Shown: piece after piece, positions 1-9,987 of the stretch | Layout of the letters: each line of letters starts with the position of its first letter | Position numbering within the stretch: the stretch's first letter is position 1 | Assembly: GCA_944739405.2 (NCBI GenBank) | Contig: OX123197.2 | Span: 56,024,047 to 56,088,046, forward strand | Direction: 5' to 3' | Origin: Euclidia mi | Lineage: Eukaryota; Arthropoda; Insecta; Lepidoptera; Erebidae | Length of the DNA: 64,000 nt | Translations under genes and position numbers: made by a program | Notes under the pieces: model-generated | Told to the model about the DNA's origin: nothing | The model's input: only the letters and a program-made list of their open reading frames with translations | Databases searched by the model: none

Positions 1-449
1 GTATAACAACACTGCTAACGTTATGTTTAAATTACGAACAGATGAAATGTTTGAACTCTCAATTCTGCGAACCGTATTATAGTAACGACACAACGACACG
101 TTGGCACCAGACCTAGCTTACAACATCAAACCTAATAACCGAGCGCGTAATAATTCATATAATAATTATTCCGCTGCCACTATAGAGAGTACGCCCGATC
201 GCCCCGAATGCACTGAGAACAACGAACCTAGCAACCCTAAGTCTAAACTGAGTTCTGTCGCTCTTGTCACGTTCAAGTTCTGTCCGTGCTATCGTGTCAC
301 TAACAACAGTTTGAAGGAATGCAAGCGAAAGCGATTTGCAATTTGCTTCAAGTGCGGCCGTAGGGATGTGACATTCCCTAACTGCCCGAAGTGTAAATCG
401 ACTAAACCAAAAAACTAGTTGGTCAGGGTCGTGGCGTGTCAAAATATAA
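1..449 (+). pseudogene. G1 gag C-terminal part with zinc-knuckle-like region
   Basis: The frame is gag-like, rich in Asn and Pro, and ends in a basic cysteine-rich segment. The clearest motif is CFKCGRRDVTFPNCPKC near 340-395, a C-x2-C-x8-C-x2-C arrangement rather than the usual CCHC knuckle. Related gypsy elements carry similar variants that bind genomic RNA in the particle. In-frame stops occur before position 100 and the frame closes at 418. No initiator codon is visible because the window starts inside the gene. The protease follows after a gap of about 100 bp. Confidence 0.6.
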
Positions 450-519
450 ATTAGGTTCTACAATCTATTCAACTAATTTTGACAAAGATGATTAAAGAAA
501 TTGGCTAAACCCTCTAAAA

Positions 520-918
520 GTGTATTTCTCTAGTTATTCTGTCGCCTCGATCCTAGATAATAAACCTAAAAATGACCTACGGCCCTATGTTAACGTAACG
601 GTTAACAGTTTGCCTATTTGTGGATTGCTCGATTCTGGTTCAGCCATCACAGTTTTAGGTAATAACTGCCATCTAGAGGTAATTACTAAAACCGGGCTAG
701 AAATACAGCAGTGTCACAACACAAATTCTTTTCGATCCGCGGGTGGAAATAAATTTTTGCCGCGCGGTTTTATCGACTTATACTTTTAATAATCAAACCC
801 ACTTATTGAAAGCTTATATTATTCCAGAAGTTACAAGTAATTTAATTTTAGGCATCGATTTCTGGAAACTATTGAAATTACTGCCTAACCATATCGCATC
901 CGTATGCATGTCTAAAAC
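520..918 (+). pseudogene. G1 retropepsin-type protease, frameshifted
   Basis: An aspartic protease half of pol. The catalytic motif reads LLDSGSAITVLG around 625-660, and the C-terminal flap-proximal motif reads ILGIDFW around 845-865 in a second frame, so a frameshift lies near 745-790. In retroelements this homodimeric enzyme cleaves the Gag-Pol precursor. The BEL element is inserted immediately after it at AAAAC (914-918); coding sequence resumes at 16989. The DSGS form of the active site is common in this part of Ty3/gypsy. Confidence 0.7.
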
Positions 919-1479
919 TGGTAGCGCCATCTATCTTTTCCATTGCTAGTTAATTATGTTAACACCTAGCTAATAAATTCCTTTGCATACCGCAGTGTCA
1001 AACGAGCGATCTTTTATCCCTTTCTATCCCATTCCCTCCCAAAGGAACACCTCGCTCTAATTGGTCGCAGAATTCAATGACGCTGCGACGTAGTCGAAAA
1101 TCAACCATCCCGCTGACGGGCTGCGTCCTGGTGCAGCTCCGCGCCGCGACGAATACATGCAGCACCGCAATATTTTACCACTATTTTATACTATAAACGA
1201 GAACTAAACCGCCCGCGGGTGTAGTGGAGTGATCCGTGCAGCTTCGGGCTGGATCTAGGTGGAGTGATCAGCTTGTGGCCCGACTCTCGGAAGACGCCGA
1301 CAAGCCGCCATTTTATCAAGGTAAGGCGTGCTCTGCTCCCATATCTCCGCCTCCTATTCCTCCCTATAACCCACTCTACTGGGCAATTTACCAGCCATCC
1401 TTTATACAGTTCACAATAATTAATATTTTTCCATATCACCAAATCGCCTAGTACATACTTTCGGTGCAACGCCGAACCA
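919..1479 (+). repeat. BEL 5' LTR
   Basis: This is a 561-bp LTR beginning TGGTAGCGCC and ending CGAACCA (TG...CA). It matches the copy at 16424-16983 with only scattered differences, including a few substitutions and a small indel near position 975. It is preceded by AAAAC. Low divergence between the two LTRs suggests a fairly recent insertion, although the internal part is badly rearranged. Confidence 0.93.
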
Positions 1480-1861
1480 TTTTTTGATCCTTCGAGCCGG
1501 ATTCATTTGCTTTTATACGTAACCTCTCGTTTATCTCGCGTATAGGTATCTTCTAGAAGTACCTACCTAGGTAGTTATAGCACCTAGCTATACTCCTAGT
1601 CCATTTACATACCCATTACGTGGTTATTTCCGCACGCTTCCGTAGGTAATATACTTTTATGTAGCTACCTACTAACCCAATTATTATTACTGGAACTATC
1701 ATAGTTGTCTTGTAAATTCCATATTTCAAGCACCTTTTAATTCCACTGCCTTAAAGTTGTTGCCTACTTACGAATAACTACCCCATAAACAGCTACTTAG
1801 GTAAAATAATAGGTACTTTAGGTATTCTTATTTTGATTCGGTCTCATTAGCTTATACATAC
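1480..1861 (+). other. BEL 5' leader with primer-binding-like site
   Basis: The segment directly after the 5' LTR contains TGATCCTTCGAGCCGG (about 1486-1501), which resembles the primer-binding region found just inside BEL/Pao LTRs and would pair with a tRNA 3' end. The rest is AT-rich leader without an open frame. It ends at 1861 where the G4 LTR begins. The tRNA species was not determined. Confidence 0.55.
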
Positions 1862-2287
1862 TGTAACGAGCTGGGGTTCGGTGATAAATTATATACACTA
1901 TGCCAGAAAAACTACACTTTATTTACTAACACAAACACTATACACACTTATTTCTCAACACTAATAAAAACACACTTATTTCACACTACTAGAAACACCA
2001 CTAAACAATTCCGACTTACTTCCCTTCGCTTCTTGATTATCGCTCCGATATTCAATTGTTACTGTCCTGACTCACGCGTCTGCCTGGTATTTATACCGGC
2101 CGGAACACATAACTGGACTTTTCGAGACTCATCACGTAAGTTCTGGTAGCTTGCGGTCATTCTAGTTTGTTCTTTTTACAGCAACGCCATCTATTAGAGG
2201 ATAGATGAAACAGCTTTAAACCACCGATACAGCTAATCTCATCTAGATCTCCCATTCACCGATAGATGTTATTTTCAATTCGTAACA
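1862..2287 (-). repeat. G4 3' LTR
   Basis: This 426-bp LTR reads TGTAACGAGC... to ...TTCGTAACA on the + strand, so its ends form a short inverted repeat. On the minus strand it contains a TATAAATA box (about 2088-2096) and an AATAAA signal (about 1917-1922) in promoter-then-polyadenylation order. A purine-rich tract adjoins its inner edge (complement of CGGCCTCCCTCTT, 2288-2300). No partner LTR is present in the window, so the boundary call rests on ends, tract and signals. Confidence 0.7.
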
Positions 2288-2973
2288 CGGCCTCCCTCTT
2301 AAACGTGTTCGTCTCGAACATCGTTGGACCCATAGTAACGAGCCAACCGGTCCACATGAACTATGTTCGGTGCACCTCGCGACCCCTTCTGGATTCGATA
2401 GGTGACTTCGTTCATCCTGGTAATTATGCGATATGACCCTGGCCCATCTGGCTTGTAACTTAGGCGATTTACCTTTGCTTGGTACTGGGCCATGAAGCCA
2501 CACCAATGACCCCTCATCGAAGCCCTTGTTGTTCGCCCTCCGGTCGCAGCGAGTCCTCATCCTCCCAGACATCCGCCGTCCCGACCCCCATGGAGCTCCT
2601 ACATTGCACACCTTGAATGCACCTCTGCTATGAGTATGTGGCCCCTTCACAGCCGCACAACTTGTGCATTTGCGGCACCAACGACGTCATTCCGACAGTG
2701 GAGCCAATAAAACCGCTCTCGGACCTTAGTAAGCGTCTTGTTAACTCCCATGTTACCTCCCGATGCACCACTGTGATAGAGCCGCAGTACTTCCGGTACC
2801 TTAGTCTTGGGCACTACCATTTGCAGATGGCATTGGTTACCTCGAGCGTTTTCCCATTTGCGGCACAGAACTCCATCTTGGACAACCAAGCTTTCCCACT
2901 GTGCCCAATAACCTTTGGTGACAGGGCTCATTGCTGCGATATCACTCCATTTGGGCCTAGGAGCGTCTGATTT
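2288..2973 (-). pseudogene. G4 integrase fragments, frameshifted
   Basis: From the 3' side of pol on the minus strand, 2931-2647 encodes the region around the zinc-binding domain of a gypsy integrase (ending GVNKTLTKVRERFYWL), and 2517-2299 encodes the C-terminal domain with IVHVDRLARYYG. The catalytic core between them is not recognisable and must be deleted or scrambled. Several frameshifts separate the pieces. Integrase would insert the cDNA, but this copy cannot be functional. Confidence 0.65.
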
Positions 2974-4662
2974 CTACCATTTGAGAATCGCCTGTACGTC
3001 CTTGTCTTCTTGCTGAGCACTCTGCAAAGCTTCTTTCCATCCGTCGCTCAGATCCGTCTTCAACATTCTCACTAGCGCTGCCGGCTTCGCTTCCTGTTTT
3101 GCACAGTATTTGCGTTGGTCGGGGTAAGCCCTACCTGTCAGAGCATCTGCGCTACGTTGCTCTTGCCGCCAGACAGGTACGTTAGGTGACCCCTTTGGTG
3201 GAGACAGGGTACCAACGTGCCGCTTACGCTTTGGGCAGCTCAAGCGGATGTGGCCTCTTTCCCCGCAGTGGTAGCACCGTGGTGAAGAAACAACTTCCCT
3301 GATACGGTAAGTTCGATCCTCGTGACGCGCTGCTTCCACCTCCAGAGCGTGGGATAAGGCTGCCTTCACGGACTTGAAGTGCCCAAGTCTTACCGATGCT
3401 CTAACCTCCAGGTCCCAGATCCCATCCGTAAACGCTTGTACGAGGTTCCCGTCAATGAGTGCAGGCGACGACTGGTATGCCTTCCTGACCAGCCTTTCTA
3501 CCTCTAGAGCCCACTGCTGCAGAGTTTCTCCGGTGCGTTGTGTCCTGTCCTTCAGCTGAGCACGATACACATGTTCGAGGTGCGCGTCTCCGTACCTCGC
3601 CTCCAACGCCTCCAGAAGCTTCTCGTAGGTCACGTCTTGCCCAAGTGCCTCCAACACGGTCAAGGCCTGATCACGAAGGCCCAAGGTTAGGGCGGTGAAG
3701 GCCTGTTCTTTGTCCCACCCATTTGCTCGCATTACGGCCTCAAACTGAACCTTGTATGCAACCCACGATGACGAGCCATCAAAGGGTGGCACCTTAAACC
3801 AACGAGGCGAGGGCGCCACAGCTGCAGGTGTAATGTCGTAGGACCCGAGCCTACACAATTTCTTCTCCAATTCGGCAATACGGGCCACGAGTTGATCATG
3901 TACACGCTTCTCAATGTCGCTGATACGGGCCTCGTGCTGCTGGAGTTCCTCCTTGACCGCCTTCAAGTCCTTCCCCACTGCGGCGCTGAGGTCCTTCATG
4001 AGCACCAGCTGTTTCTCCAAACGGTGGGCGTGCTCCTCCTTGTCGCGCGGCAGCTGCTGCTCTAGGCGGCGCGCGTGCTCCTCTTGACGGCGAGCCTGCT
4101 CCTGTTGACGGCGGTCCTGCTCCTCCTTGTCACGCTGTAGCTGTTCCTCTAGGCGGCGAGCCTGCTCCTCCTGACGGCGGGCCTGCTCCTCTTGACGGCG
4201 AGCCCGCTCCTCCTTGTTGCGCTGTAGCTGTTCCTCCAGGCGGCGCGCGTGCTCCTCTTGACGGCGAGCCCGCTCCTCCTTGTTGCGCTGTAGCTGTTCC
4301 TCCAGGCGGCGCGCGTGCTCCTCTTGACGGCGAGCCTGCTCCTCCTGACGGCGGGCCTGCTCCTCCTGACGGCGGGCCTGCTCCTCCTGACGGCGGGGAT
4401 GCTCCTGCATGAACGCCATCAGAGCCGCGATGTCGGGCACCGTCACGGAGTGTGTGGCGCTCGCAGGCTCCACTGCAGCCGCGGAGTCGCCTGGTCCACC
4501 AGACGATGGAGTAGGAACGTCTCGTGGGTTGTTTTGTGTTATGTTTGTCACTTCTATTGTTGGTGTCTGATGTTTCAGGAGATTCTGATAAGTTCCTTTT
4601 ATTGTTGGATGTTTGTTGTTGGTACTTTTGGATGTTTGGGTCAAAAATAACAAGCTTATCAT
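2974..4662 (-). CDS. Open gag-to-integrase-linker fusion frame of G4 (562 codons)
   Basis: This is a long uninterrupted frame. The first ~50 codons are LINE ORF1 DNA read out of frame, so the nominal ATG at 4660-4662 is not the ancestral gag start. Next comes a long charged coiled-coil-like segment of RRQEEQARRLEEQ-type repeats (about 4030-4410), a retrotransposon gag capsid-like domain (about 3350-3800) and a CCHC knuckle CYHCGERGHIRLSCP (about 3225-3270). The frame then passes directly into sequence typical of the RNase H end and integrase linker (ADALTGRAYPDQRKYCAKQE). Protease, RT and RNase H have been removed in frame. Whether it is expressed is unknown. Confidence 0.7.
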   Translation of the reverse strand: MISLLFLTQTSKSTNNKHPTIKGTYQNLLKHQTPTIEVTNITQNNPRDVPTPSSGGPGDSAAAVEPASATHSVTVPDIAALMAFMQEHPRRQEEQARRQEEQARRQEEQARRQEEHARRLEEQLQRNKEERARRQEEHARRLEEQLQRNKEERARRQEEQARRQEEQARRLEEQLQRDKEEQDRRQQEQARRQEEHARRLEQQLPRDKEEHAHRLEKQLVLMKDLSAAVGKDLKAVKEELQQHEARISDIEKRVHDQLVARIAELEKKLCRLGSYDITPAAVAPSPRWFKVPPFDGSSSWVAYKVQFEAVMRANGWDKEQAFTALTLGLRDQALTVLEALGQDVTYEKLLEALEARYGDAHLEHVYRAQLKDRTQRTGETLQQWALEVERLVRKAYQSSPALIDGNLVQAFTDGIWDLEVRASVRLGHFKSVKAALSHALEVEAARHEDRTYRIREVVSSPRCYHCGERGHIRLSCPKRKRHVGTLSPPKGSPNVPVWRQEQRSADALTGRAYPDQRKYCAKQEAKPAALVRMLKTDLSDGWKEALQSAQQEDKDVQAILKW

Positions 4663-5219
4663 ATTTTATAAAACCTTTTTTCCCCTGTTCCTTTTCCTTT
4701 TCTAATTTTATTTGGAGATCCTTTCGCTTTTTGATAATATCTAACGGAAAGTCTTCTTTTATGTAGCACGAAGATCCGTTTAAGCATTTTTTGTGTTTTT
4801 GTATTTGTATTTTTAATCCCATGTTGTGTAATGTTACTATGATGGGTCTGACCTTCTCGCTCTTTTTCCCAAGTTTCCTTACAGATTCTATGCCAGAGCT
4901 GACACATTTGATATTCAATTTATTGTTTATTATGTCTAGTACGCTGTTCTCCAAATCTTGGTAACTTGATTCGGTTTCTTGTACTGCGAAAAATAGTAGA
5001 TTTTTCCTTCTCATATATCTTTCAAAATTGTCTATGGCTTTTTTTTTTATTTTCTAATTTTTGTTCTATAAGTGTGTTTTTGTTTTCTAGCTGCTTAAAC
5101 TTCTCGTTTATATTATTATTTATAGCATTTTTTATTTCTTCCTTCATATTATCCATGTCTAGTTTTTGTTATTTCATATCTTCTTGCATTTTTAAAAACA
5201 TAATTTTAATTTCATCCAT
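4520..5219 (-). pseudogene. LINE ORF1-like RNA-binding protein
   Basis: A plausible ATG lies near 5219, followed by a coiled-coil segment (EIKNAINNNINEKFKQLENK) containing one stop and a frameshift at an A-run near 5040. Then comes the ORF1 core: NLLFFAVQETESSYQDLEN, RKLGKKSEKVRPIIVTL and YIKEDFPLDIIKKRKDLQ. This order (coiled coil, RRM-like core, basic C-terminal part) matches ORF1 proteins of L1-like and other LINE lineages that coat the element RNA. The frame then runs into G4 gag DNA in the wrong phase. Family placement is by recognition only. Confidence 0.6.
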
Positions 5220-5399
5220 GGTAAACAAAACAGCGCCCTCTCTTTTTCTTCACAGAGAACCAGGTGGCTGGTCGATTATGATACGAGATTATTTCACTAT
5301 GATGCGGTATTCAGTATTAGGAAGCTTGATAACCAGGCAGTTCCAATGGTAGCTGCTAGATGGCAGTAGTAATGTAGTCTTGTTGCTGGTGCTCCTTGT

Positions 5400-5670
5400 T
5401 GGTGGTAGGTAGCGGAACTAAACGGAGCATCGATAAACCAGGTTCGTCGTGTTTTTCCTCTGCGTGCTCCTTGCGGTGCGTAGCGGAACTAATCGAAGCG
5501 TCGATAAAGCAGGCTCGTCGTGTTTTTCCTGTGCTCCTTGCGGCGCGTAGCGGAGCTTATCGAAGCGTCGATAAAGCAGGTTCGTCGTGTTGTTCAATGT
5601 GTGCTCCTTGCGGTGCGTAGCGGAACTAATCGGAGCTACGATAAAGCAGTTTCGTCGTTTTTTTCAACTA
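5400..5670 (-). repeat. Four ~70-bp tandem monomers in the LINE 5' UTR
   Basis: TAGCGGAAC/GCT-type units start at about 5410, 5481, 5548 and 5618 (spacings 71, 67 and 70 bp). Each carries a CGATAAAGCAGGTTCGTCGTG-like core. The array lies upstream of ORF1 in the transcription direction, a position where other LINE families carry promoter monomers. Promoter activity is inference. Confidence 0.75.
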
Positions 5671-6011
5671 TTAGTTTAGGTTATAAAAGAAATATCAATG
5701 CAAAAACCCTCTCTTTATCCTGACTTCTCCGAAGCCCGACGAAAATAAGGGTCCAGCGATTGAGACCTCTCGCTCCTTTCACCGGAAAACACACAAATGC
5801 GATTTTTAAAGGCACTGTACACTTGGATTGTTTTCTTCCGTTTTTGGTACTATTATCCGACCTTTGCTTCGATCTTCAATTTGTGGCAATGTGTTCTGGT
5901 GTATAGCAACTTTGTGATAACTTTTTACTACTTCTTTTACGGTTAATATATTTTTACGAACAATAAAAACACGGACGCAATGTTGACAGTTGGCACTACA
6001 GCGCCCTCTCC

Positions 6012-6420
6012 AAAAGAAAACAAAGCTTGCGTTAATTGTTTAAGTATAAAACATAAAACGTGCAGTAATATAGTACACGACCATTTCTATAAATGTCCCG
6101 CTTGTAATAATTTAAATCTGACTGCTCGTTTCAAATGTGTAAAAGAAAACAAAGCTTGCGTTAATTGTTTAAGTATAAAACATAAAACGAGTGATTGTTC
6201 TAGTAAGACGAAGTGTCGTTCATGTAATCAACGACATCACTCATTATTACATTTTGATAAAAGTTATCCGTTGTCGAGCCAATCCGGTAACCTTGACCCG
6301 ATTTCTAGCCAACTTACGTCGCAGGTGCAGGCCGCCACGGTGGCTGCCCCCTCCGCGTCTCAGTGCGAAGTATCGTTGTGTACGACGTCCATTGCGCTGG
6401 CGGCGCACACACGCGGACAC
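6012..6420 (+). pseudogene. BEL gag zinc-knuckle region with internal duplication
   Basis: This encodes BEL/Pao-type zinc knuckles: CVNCLSIKHKTSDC followed by CRSCNQRHHSLLHFD, then a Ser/Gln/Ala-rich linker ending near SLCTTSIALAAHTRGH. The 49-bp segment at 6012-6060 is repeated exactly at 6141-6189, so ENKACVNC appears twice and the first copy is out of place. The frame begins against the LINE and ends at about 6420 where G2 copy 1 begins on the opposite strand. The protease normally found next is missing. Confidence 0.75.
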
Positions 6421-8252
6421 ATACATACTTACTTAATTCACATTGTAATGTGAGTATATAAGAGTTACCATAATAATCCTTATCTAAGGGCCCAACTATA
6501 TCTAAAAATATTTTATCAAAAGCCGACTGCGCAGTCGTAGTAATTACCATTGGTTGCTTAGTATGTAACGAATGCTTTTGTTTTTGGCATTTGTCACATT
6601 TCTTAACAAATTCTGCCACGTCCTCAGACATTTTTGGCCAAAAGTAGTATTTTTTTATATTATTCATCATACGTGTAGTGCCTGCGTGCCCATTCGTGGG
6701 AAGCAAGTGAAAGTCATTAAGTACTACTCGTTTGTCATCATCATTTACTATTCTTTTTAACCCTTTTATAATATCAATTCGTGGACCGGTCCAATTATTA
6801 TTTCCACAACATTTATTTAACCATTGAATATACTTCTCATTATTATTATTCTTCATAATATAAATTTCATTCATTGATAGTTTCTTACAGATAGATTCCA
6901 AATCTCTCACGAAAACGTCTCGCGCTGAGCATGATCGAGAACTTGGGTCTATATAAATTGACATCTAAGATGGTATATAAATAAAATCATTTACTTTAAC
7001 GTATTTAGCATTTTATGCTAATACATAAGTGGAAATTATTAACTCGGTACAATTTTTCGGTTTTCTAAGAATTTCCACGACTCTCGGTTGATCAGACCGA
7101 TCATCTGTTTTGTTCTTATCGACCGACGAATTGCTACTTAATTGATTTTTCGTCATACTCCTAGTCATGATGTTCACAACATTTTGATTAATACTTTTTA
7201 ATTCATCAGAAGTAATAACGATGCGAGATAACGCGTCTGCAGCCACATTATTCACACCCTTAACGTATTCAACCACATAATCGTATTCATCTTATATTAG
7301 CCGAAATTTTAGCAATCTACTAGAAGGATTATTGAAAATAAACAGGTAAAGTAATGGTTTATGATCAGTTTTTATTATAAACTTTTTACCAAACAAATAG
7401 GGTCTGAAATATTTAATTGACCAAACAATAGCAAGGAGTTCCTTTTCTATCGTTGGATAATTTAATTCTGATTTATTTAATGGTCGGCTTGCATATGCAA
7501 TTGGTAAGTCATTTTTATTACATAAAACGGAACCTATGGCTAATCCAGAAGCATCTGTATGCAATATAAACTCATTTTCCTTCTCAAAATTTGGATATTG
7601 TAATATTGGGGGATTGGTCAAAGACTGCTTTAATAACTGAAAAGAATTTTCACACTCTGTATTCCAAATAAATTTAACACCTTTTCTACAAAGTTTATTT
7701 AACGGAATTGTTATTTCAGCGAAATAAGGTATAAATTTACGGTAGTAATGAACAAAAGCGACAAAACGTCTGACTTCGTCACTATTTTTTGGGATAGGAT
7801 AGCTCTGTATTACTCGCGTCGCGTCTTTTCAGGGTCAGGTGACACTCCACTAGCAGAAACAACATGCCCTAAATACAGCAATTCTTTATTTAGAAATTGG
7901 CATTTTTTGGGGTTAATTTTTAAATTTACGCTCCTGAGTCTTTCAAAAATGTCAATTAAATGTTTATTATGATTTTCTAAACTTCGTCCTATACAGATTA
8001 AATCGTCTAAATAAATAAGGCACTTTTCATGGTTCAAACCAGACATTGCTACTGTCATTAGGCGACTGAAAGCACTAGGGCTGATTTTTAAACCTATTGG
8101 CAGTCGTTTCATCTGATATTGTTTACTTGTAGTAAATGCTATGTACTTTCTGCTTTCAGGGCTTAATTCTAATTGAAAATAACCTTGGCTAAGATCTAAA
8201 TGGCTAAAATATATTTCCCCTGATAAAGAATCGAGGATATCAGAGATGTTAG
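6421..8252 (-). pseudogene. G2 copy 1: internal pol fragment without LTRs
   Basis: Minus-strand errantivirus-like gypsy pol. 8252-7810 is the RT palm with YLDDLICIG, 7621-7013 is RNase H (LHTDASGLAIG, KTDHKPLLYL, AADALSRI), and 6964-6421 is the integrase zinc domain (HLLPTNGHAG ... CDKCQKQKH) and the start of the core (FLDIVGPLDKD). Its right part (7066-8252) is about 99% identical to 9987-11173 of G2 copy 2 and shares its frameshift. It begins and ends abruptly inside BEL coding sequence with no LTR and no evident duplication, replacing the BEL protease-RT start. Confidence 0.88.
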
Positions 8253-9184
8253 TATTCGACATTTTGCATGCCGGCCCCAATCTACAGGATGATTTATTTA
8301 ACATCATAATAAAGTTTCGTCTTTTCCTAATCGCTCTGTCAGCTGATTGCTGCCAAATGTTTCTCAGTATCGGCGTTTGCGAATCTGACCGTAGATTTCA
8401 ACGGATTTTTTATCGTTTTGACAATAAGGAATCTTTATCCGTGTATCAGTTCAATTGATCGCTGAAGAAGGCGATCACTTTTCCGCCGCAGCAGCTATTG
8501 CCGGTAGTGTCATATCCATTCCGCTAGCAATTTCGCTTTGTGAAGAGCTTATTCAGCTTTTCAAGCGAGGCCAGTTTGATCTTGTCAAATGGACAAGCAA
8601 CTCTAAGGAGGTTCTCGCACGCATACCTGATTCTCATAAAGCTTATCCAGACATTGAGTTTGAGAAGTCTGTACCGCATAAAGTTCTCGGTTTACGCTGG
8701 GACAAATCCTGTGATAGTTTTCGGTTTGACGTCTCATCACCAAATGATAAGTGCACCAAACGCACTGTGCTGTCCACAGTGGCTCGACTATGGGACATAA
8801 TGGGTTTTGTGGCTCCCACAATTTTTTACGCCAAGCTCTTGCTCAAAGAACTTTGGCTATCAAAGTGTGAGTGGGATGAAACACCCCCTGACCATATTGT
8901 CGCCGCTTGGGGCCAGTTTTGTATTGAGCTTACCGCGCTCAATCAAATTACTATTCCGCGTCATCTTGGGTTGGTAGATGGATGTACCATCAACTTAATA
9001 GGTTTCGCTGACGCCAGCGAGCGTGCTTACGACGGAGTCGTATATCTGCAAGTCCGCATTGGTTCTAACTACTCGGTGCAGTTAGTTTGTGCCAAGTCCA
9101 AGGTCTCGCCTATTAAAACCATTTCGGTTGCGAGACTCGAGTTGTGCGCGGCCCTTCTGCTGTCTTAGTTGCTCCGCAAGGTTC
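8253..9184 (+). pseudogene. BEL reverse transcriptase/RNase H fragment
   Basis: 8253-8457 encodes a BEL RT segment (LHAGPNLQDDLFNIIIKFR, FQRIFYRFDN). After a lesion near 8457-8510 the frame continues (CEELIQLFKRGQFDLVKW, HKVLGLRWDKS, RLWDIMGFVAP) into RNase H (LIGFADASERAYDGVVY, KTISVARLELCAALLL). The YVDD active-site block that normally precedes CEELIQLFKRG is not present, so polymerase activity is lost. G2 copy 2 interrupts at GTTC (9181-9184), and the frame resumes at 14381. Confidence 0.85.
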
Positions 9185-9388
9185 TATAAGGGTTCGATTC
9201 CGGTGAGTCAAGAGAAACAACGTGATCGCTTCAAGTATGATTTAATACTCCTTTAATTATAATTAGTACATTGCATATATAGTCTTAATCTAGGATAACT
9301 GACATCATCATCATATGAGTCTTAATCTAGGATAACTGACATCATAGTCACATGACTATTAATTCTTCTTTGTCTTACATACACCATA
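9185..9388 (-). repeat. G2 copy 2 3' LTR
   Basis: This 204-bp LTR begins TATAAGGGTTCG and ends ACACCATA on the + strand. It is almost the same as 14167-14376 but differs by a short internal segment near 9290-9310, where a repeated motif (GTCTTAATCTAGGATAACTG) has varied in copy. The element-side neighbour (9389-9415) is the purine-rich complement expected of a polypurine tract. Confidence 0.9.
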
Positions 9389-9440
9389 CGCCCTACCAAA
9401 ACAGAAAAAAAAAATAAACTAACAGCTTTATTTTTTTTTA

Positions 9441-9984
9441 TTAAACATTAAATAATTTTGTCCTATTTTTATGTATAATTTCTTCTTTATTCTTACGTAA
9501 GATTTTAACATTAGGATCAATATCATCTAATACCTTAAAAGGACCATCATACACATTATCAAACTTATTTCCAGTTTCATTCTTAACTAACAATAAATCA
9601 TCTTTCTTATACATTACAGGTTTCAAATATTCATCAAATTTACATTTCCTTAACAATTTAGAGTTTAACAAATTTTTTCGTGCTTCGTATTGTGCTTTTT
9701 GTAATCTAAATTTTAATTGTAAGGGATAACTTTCGGAATTATATAAAGGTTCAGCAGTACAATTTTGTAAATTTCTAGGAATGTTACATAATTTGCCAAA
9801 TACAAGTTCATAAGGTGTATAGTTTGTTGACGAATGTACAGAGGTATTATAGGAAAAACACCAATACGGGAGCCAGTCACTCCAATATCTACTATTATTA
9901 TCTGTTTGAATTCTCAAAAATGCATTTAATGATTTATGGGAATTTTCTAAAGATCCAATCGATTCATGGTGATAGGCACAAGCA
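9441..9984 (-). pseudogene. G2 integrase C-terminal part
   Basis: The frame (with its upstream end being RNase H-linker DNA) encodes the end of the integrase core and its C-terminal domain: SLNAFLRI, YWCFSYNTSVHSSTNYTPYELVFGK, then a basic tail with KKDDLLLVKNETGNKFDNVY and GPFKVLDDI. The zinc-binding domain and the D,D,E catalytic core are missing because of the deletion at about 9985; copy 1 still has the zinc domain. The final stop precedes the 3' LTR by about 50 bp. Confidence 0.8.
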
Positions 9985-9987
9985 AGT

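Larger units (their letters stand above)
1862..4514 (-). mobile_element. Gypsy remnant G4 (3' LTR, integrase, gag; pol core deleted)
   Basis: Read on the minus strand, gag (from about 4514) runs through a zinc knuckle into the RNase H/integrase linker, then integrase, a polypurine tract and the 3' LTR (1862-2287). Protease, RT and most of RNase H are absent. No 5' LTR is found: at about 4515 the sequence changes to LINE ORF1 on the same strand. Its lineage is Ty3/gypsy by integrase and gag sequence. It lies in the BEL leader/gag interval. Confidence 0.75.
4515..6011 (-). mobile_element. Non-LTR retrotransposon 5' half (5' UTR plus ORF1)
   Basis: On the minus strand the unit starts near 6011 (GGAGAGGGCGCTGTAG...), runs through a tandem-repeat 5' UTR and then an ORF1-like frame, and stops at about 4515 where G4 begins. 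No ORF2 or 3' end is present, which is the reverse of the usual 5' truncation of LINEs. That implies recombination or deletion at the G4 junction. Its right edge abuts a duplicated piece of BEL gag. Confidence 0.6.

Noticed and set aside
4130..5014. 294-codon minus-strand frame joining LINE ORF1 to a Gly/Ser/Pro repeat
   Set aside because: The second half is the G4 coiled-coil repeat read in the wrong phase, so the Gly-rich tail is an artefact.
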